A stretch of 7,574 bases of DNA from Thermoplasmata archaeon (GTDB lineage: Archaea > Thermoplasmatota > E2 > UBA202 > JdFR-43). The notes below the pieces were generated by a model. That model was given only the letters and a program-made list of their open reading frames with translations, had not been told where the DNA came from and did not search any database. The position numbers and the translations under genes are program-made. The stretch covers positions 1-7,574 of the forward strand of contig JAGGWA010000101.1 of assembly GCA_021157745.1 (NCBI GenBank), in the 5' to 3' direction. Of the stretch, positions 5,370 through 7,574 are shown piece after piece; positions within the stretch are counted from its first letter, which is position 1; every line of letters begins with the position of its first letter.

Positions 5370-6426
5370 AGGCTTTTGCAATGGCAGCAACCGTCTTCAA
5401 CGGGTGCTTTTTTGCAATTTCTTTAGCAACAATTGATGGATAGTCTATATCTCCATATTTATTTATTAAATCTATGTTTTCTTCAACAATATTTGCAATG
5501 CTGTTCAGCCCTTTGTCGCCCATCCTGTTCAAAATTTTCCTCATAAAAATGCATCTCTTTAATTCCTTTCCTATGCTTTTCATGTAATCCCTCTCATATT
5601 CTAAAAAATTATCAGCATGCTCCGCTAACATCATGGCTGCTTTCATTCCCGCATACAGCCCGCCGCCGCTCGTCGCCTTTGTCTGTCCAGCTGCATCGCC
5701 CACCAATGCTACCCTCTCCCTTGCAAATTTTCTCAATCCAAATGGAATGAGTCCCGCTGTTATTTCATTTGTTGAAACATTCAATTTTTTCAGGAAGGCA
5801 TTGAAATATTTTCTAACATTTTTGTTCAATGTTGCCAGACCAATTCTTGCTTTATCAGCAGGAATAATCCATGCAAAAAAGCCTGGGGCAATTTCATTGC
5901 TTAAAAAAATTTTTACAAATTCTCCATCCATTTCATATTTTCCATAGCCCTGTATTGCGTTGAAGAAGCCTATTTCCCCCATGTTGAATTGCCTCGCCAC
6001 CAAACTTTTTGGGCCATCTGCCCCTATTAAACGCCTTGCCTTTATTCCTTCTATCTCGAAAAATTTTTTGGCAACGGTTTTTTTAACTTTCTTTCCCAAG
6101 ACATATTCAGCGCCTTCCGCCATCGCTTTTTCCGCCAGACTTGAATCAAAAGCACGGCGATCAATAACGAAAGCATGTGTTCTGTCTCCTCCTATAACAA
6201 TTTCTTTTCCATCTGGAAAAACAGCGATTGCTCCTTTTATTTCATTTACTATGCCTTCATCATGCATTTTTATTACATGCTCGCTAACGAGGCCAGCGCA
6301 TCTTACTGGTATGCCAATGCTGTTGTGCTCTTCAAAAACAATCGTTTTGTAACCCTGCTTTGCAAGCTGCAGGGCTGCCATGCTGCCTGCTGGGCCTGCT
6401 CCAATGATGGCGAAATCGAACATCAT
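5362..6426 (-). CDS. Geranylgeranyl-reductase-family FAD-dependent oxidoreductase
   Basis: This 354-aa flavoprotein has the Rossmann FAD motif GAGPAG (9-14) and an acidic ribose contact (E32/E33). It also has the family signature PVRCAGLVS (40-48) with Cys43, GADGP (135-139), GDAAG (243-247) and SGGGLYAGMKAA (253-264). Archaeal members saturate the geranylgeranyl chains of membrane ether lipids, or of related isoprenoids, at the membrane. The substrate motif YxWxFP appears as F184-A-W-I-I-P189, so Tyr and Phe are replaced while W186, P189 and the following Gly are kept. The protein is somewhat short for lipid-type reductases of about 390-400 aa, with the shortening in the C-terminal half. It may therefore be a paralogue with another isoprenoid substrate. 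Two ATGs, 6426 and 6423, are possible starts. It is divergent from the DUF5749-like gene by only 28 bp, and its stop overlaps the DUF1614 stop. Confidence 0.85.
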   Translation of the reverse strand: MMFDFAIIGAGPAGSMAALQLAKQGYKTIVFEEHNSIGIPVRCAGLVSEHVIKMHDEGIVNEIKGAIAVFPDGKEIVIGGDRTHAFVIDRRAFDSSLAEKAMAEGAEYVLGKKVKKTVAKKFFEIEGIKARRLIGADGPKSLVARQFNMGEIGFFNAIQGYGKYEMDGEFVKIFLSNEIAPGFFAWIIPADKARIGLATLNKNVRKYFNAFLKKLNVSTNEITAGLIPFGLRKFARERVALVGDAAGQTKATSGGGLYAGMKAAMMLAEHADNFLEYERDYMKSIGKELKRCIFMRKILNRMGDKGLNSIANIVEENIDLINKYGDIDYPSIVAKEIAKKHPLKTVAAIAKAFI

Positions 6427-6437
6427 GTTTAAGTAAA

Positions 6438-6444
6438 AGGAGAT
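6438..6444 (+). promoter_or_regulatory. Shine-Dalgarno AGGAGAT of the DUF5749-like gene
   Basis: AGGAGAT lies 10 nt before the ATG at 6455. It is one of the few clear ribosome sites here and implies a leader of at least about 20 nt. The promoter must then lie within the first codons of the opposing flavoprotein gene. It overlaps the TATA-like box assigned to that gene. Confidence 0.5.
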
Positions 6445-6450
6445 ATTTAA
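6441..6450 (-). promoter_or_regulatory. TATA-like box for the flavoprotein gene
   Basis: TTAAATATCT on the minus strand is centred about 20 nt before the ATG at 6426. It is the only good A/T box in the 28-bp spacer at a workable distance for a leaderless minus-strand transcript. It is slightly closer than ideal. Confidence 0.4.
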
Positions 6451-6454
6451 TAAT

Positions 6455-6685
6455 ATGCGAAAAAAATTTGCTCTCCTTGCAAGATTCGTTGTCGATGCGG
6501 ATGGAAAAAAAATAGGGGAGAGTATATCATTCTATGAAGACATGCTCATAATAAAAAAGGGCAAGGATTATTGTGCGATTCCATTGAAGCATGTTGAATT
6601 GAAAGATGGAAAAATTCATGTGAAAGGCATAGTTAACTGGGATAAAGCAAAGGAGCTCGCAAAGGGGTGGCTTCATAATGTATAA
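6455..6685 (+). CDS. Small beta-rich protein, probable DUF5749 family
   Basis: This 76-aa protein, alternating short strands and turns, looks like a small beta-barrel: KFALLARFVVDADGKKIGES, then SFYEDMLIIKKGKDYCAIPL, then HVELKDGKIHVKGIVNWDKA. The pattern 'DADGKKIGES ... D-x-L-I-I-K ... AIPLKHVE ... VKG-x-V-x-WDKAKEL' resembles archaeal proteins annotated DUF5749, from memory. The barrel outline also recalls PRC-barrel proteins, an alternative. No catalytic motif is visible, and a single Cys lies at position 41. It has a clear Shine-Dalgarno, and its last 8 bp overlap the pth2 start, with the pth2 ribosome site inside this gene, so the two are probably co-translated. A role linked to RNA or translation is inferred only from that neighbour. 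Confidence 0.72.
   Translation: MRKKFALLARFVVDADGKKIGESISFYEDMLIIKKGKDYCAIPLKHVELKDGKIHVKGIVNWDKAKELAKGWLHNV
6664..6670 (+). promoter_or_regulatory. Shine-Dalgarno-like GGGGTGG before pth2
   Basis: GGGGTGG lies 7 nt before the ATG at 6678 and inside the preceding gene. It supports translation of pth2 as part of the polycistronic message and favours this ATG over the one at 6687 (Met4). Confidence 0.45.
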
Positions 6686-7022
6686 AATGGTTATCATAAC
6701 AAATGACATAGAAATGTCATGCGGCAAGCTGGCAGCGCAGACAGCGCATGCAGCAGTTGAAGCAGCTTTAATTTCCTACAAAAAAAAGCGTCGCATCCTG
6801 AAAAAATGGCGGGCGGAGGGAGCAAAAAAAGTCGTCGTTAAAGCAAAAGAGCAAGAAATGCTGGAGCTTGAGGAAAAAGCCAGAGAAAAAGGAATGGTAA
6901 CGGCAATCATAAGAGATGCTGGTTTAACCGAACTTCAACCTGGAACTTTGACAGCAATAGCCATTGGTCCAGATGAAGAAGAAAAAGTGGATGAGATAAC
7001 CGGACATTTGCCTTTAAGATGA
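6678..7022 (+). CDS. pth2: Peptidyl-tRNA hydrolase Pth2
   Basis: This 114-aa protein is a full-length archaeal/eukaryal-type Pth2. The enzyme cleaves peptidyl-tRNA dropped from ribosomes, freeing tRNA for reuse. The family motif CGKLAAQTAHAAVEA (15-29) carries the conserved Lys17 and Gln21/His24. The segment AKKVVVKAKEQEML (49-62) follows. The second motif, IIRDAGLTELQPGTLTAIAIGP (77-98, bearing D80 and T84), and the C-terminal EEKVDEITGHLPL are typical. All expected active-site positions appear intact. The linker YKKKRRILKKWRAEG (34-48) is unusually basic and could contact tRNA. It is the middle gene of an operon, overlapping the upstream gene by 8 bp and the downstream DUF99 gene by 4 bp (ATGA). 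Confidence 0.96.
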   Translation: MYKMVIITNDIEMSCGKLAAQTAHAAVEAALISYKKKRRILKKWRAEGAKKVVVKAKEQEMLELEEKAREKGMVTAIIRDAGLTELQPGTLTAIAIGPDEEEKVDEITGHLPLR

Positions 7023-7574
7023 AGAAAGAAATAAGAATCCTTGGAATAGATGATATGCCATTTTCTTTCAATGATGAAAAAACCGGAATAGTTGGCGTTG
7101 TGATGAGAGGCGGGACTTACCTTGAAGGGGTTTTGAAGAGCGAGGTGGAAATAGATGGAAGGGATGCGAGTGATGCAATAATAAATATGGTTAAGAATAG
7201 CAGACATGCTGGTCAGTTAAAAATAATAATGGTTGATGGAGTAGCTTTGGGAGGATTCAATGTGATAGATGGAGAAAAAATATACAATGAGACAAATTTG
7301 CCTGTCATAACTGTAACAAGGGAAAAACCAAATATGAGAAAAATGGAAGAGGCTTTGAAAAAACATTTTGATGACTGGAAGGAAAGGCTCGAGATAATAA
7401 ATAAAGGAGAAATGCATGAAATAAAACTTGGCTATACCATATATTCAAAATTTTTTGGCATTGACGAAAAGGAAGGAAAAGAAATAATAAAGCTGGCTAC
7501 CATAAGAGGAGCAATTCCAGAGCCTGTGAGGGTGGCTCATTTAATAGCGACTGGAATTAAAAAAGGCGAATCAA
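7019..7574 (+). CDS. DUF99-family protein (UPF0215), 3' truncated by window end
   Basis: The frame opens with an ATG overlapping the pth2 stop (ATGA, 7019-7022) and remains open for 185 codons to the window edge. Its start, KEIRILGIDDMPFSF, and the central MVDGVALGGFNVID (71-84) are DUF99 hallmarks. So are LPVITVTREKPN (94-105) and the C-terminal RGAIPEPVRVAHLIATGIKK (163-182). Family members are about 190-200 aa, so only a few residues should be missing. DUF99 is predicted to have an RNase H-like fold related to endonuclease V. D11/D12 and D73 are in places suitable for metal binding, but activity is unproven. The usual GIDDGPF reads GIDDMPF here. There is no Shine-Dalgarno, so translation probably depends on re-initiation after pth2. 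Confidence 0.9.
   Translation, partial: MKKEIRILGIDDMPFSFNDEKTGIVGVVMRGGTYLEGVLKSEVEIDGRDASDAIINMVKNSRHAGQLKIIMVDGVALGGFNVIDGEKIYNETNLPVITVTREKPNMRKMEEALKKHFDDWKERLEIINKGEMHEIKLGYTIYSKFFGIDEKEGKEIIKLATIRGAIPEPVRVAHLIATGIKKGES

Noticed and set aside
5960..6352. 130-codon antisense open frame inside the flavoprotein gene
   Set aside because: Its residues mirror the flavoprotein codons on the opposite strand and show no domain or start signals. The same applies to the frame at 5633-5947.
6681..6687. TATAAAA at the pth2 start as an internal promoter
   Set aside because: It lies inside the first codons of pth2, and no start codon for a gene lies at the expected distance downstream; the operon overlaps explain expression.
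1..7574. CRISPR array, insertion sequence, tRNA or defence island
   Set aside because: No regularly spaced repeats, terminal inverted repeats, transposase or nuclease genes, or tRNA-like folds were seen by eye on either strand.

Overview
The window looks like a compact archaeal chromosome segment. The gene set is archaeal: Pth2-type peptidyl-tRNA hydrolase, DUF99, a short beta-barrel protein resembling DUF5749, DUF1614, a DUF89 protein with an N-terminal CxxC, and a geranylgeranyl-reductase-family flavoprotein. Most genes have a TATA-like A/T box about 20-27 nt before the start codon and no Shine-Dalgarno sequence, which suggests leaderless archaeal transcripts. ATA is frequent for Ile, and overall composition is moderately A/T-rich. 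A secreted gingipain-like (C25) peptidase next to an acetate-transporter-family gene fits a protein-degrading heterotrophic euryarchaeon, perhaps from the Thermoplasmatota. That placement is an inference and no marker here fixes it.

Layout, left to right: the 3' end of an MFS transporter (+); a PPC/DUF296 protein (-); a secreted C25 cysteine peptidase (+) followed by a 55-aa DUF3096-like membrane protein (+); a DUF89 metallophosphatase-like protein (-); thioredoxin with a WCKPC active site (+); a GPR1/FUN34/YaaH-family transporter (-); a DUF1614 membrane protein (+); a geranylgeranyl-reductase-family flavoprotein (-); then a tight three-gene operon (+) of the DUF5749-like protein, Pth2 and DUF99. 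The DUF99 gene runs off the right edge.

The architecture is the most striking aspect. Strand changes eight times across twelve genes. All four convergent junctions overlap, by 29, 15, 22 and 8 bp, so each stop codon lies inside the opposing gene. The four divergent junctions are short (89, 46, 110 and 28 bp) and carry the promoters. In the 46-bp DUF89/thioredoxin spacer one near-symmetric TATA box lies midway between the two start codons, and a perfect 15-bp palindrome sits between that box and the thioredoxin start. In the 28-bp spacer, the Shine-Dalgarno of one gene overlaps the TATA-like box of the other.

No mobile element, CRISPR array, tRNA or rRNA is visible, no gene-free stretch exceeds about 110 bp, and I see no defence or biosynthetic system. 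The genes appear mostly metabolic or housekeeping, and the novelty lies in promoter organisation and in small or poorly characterised proteins.
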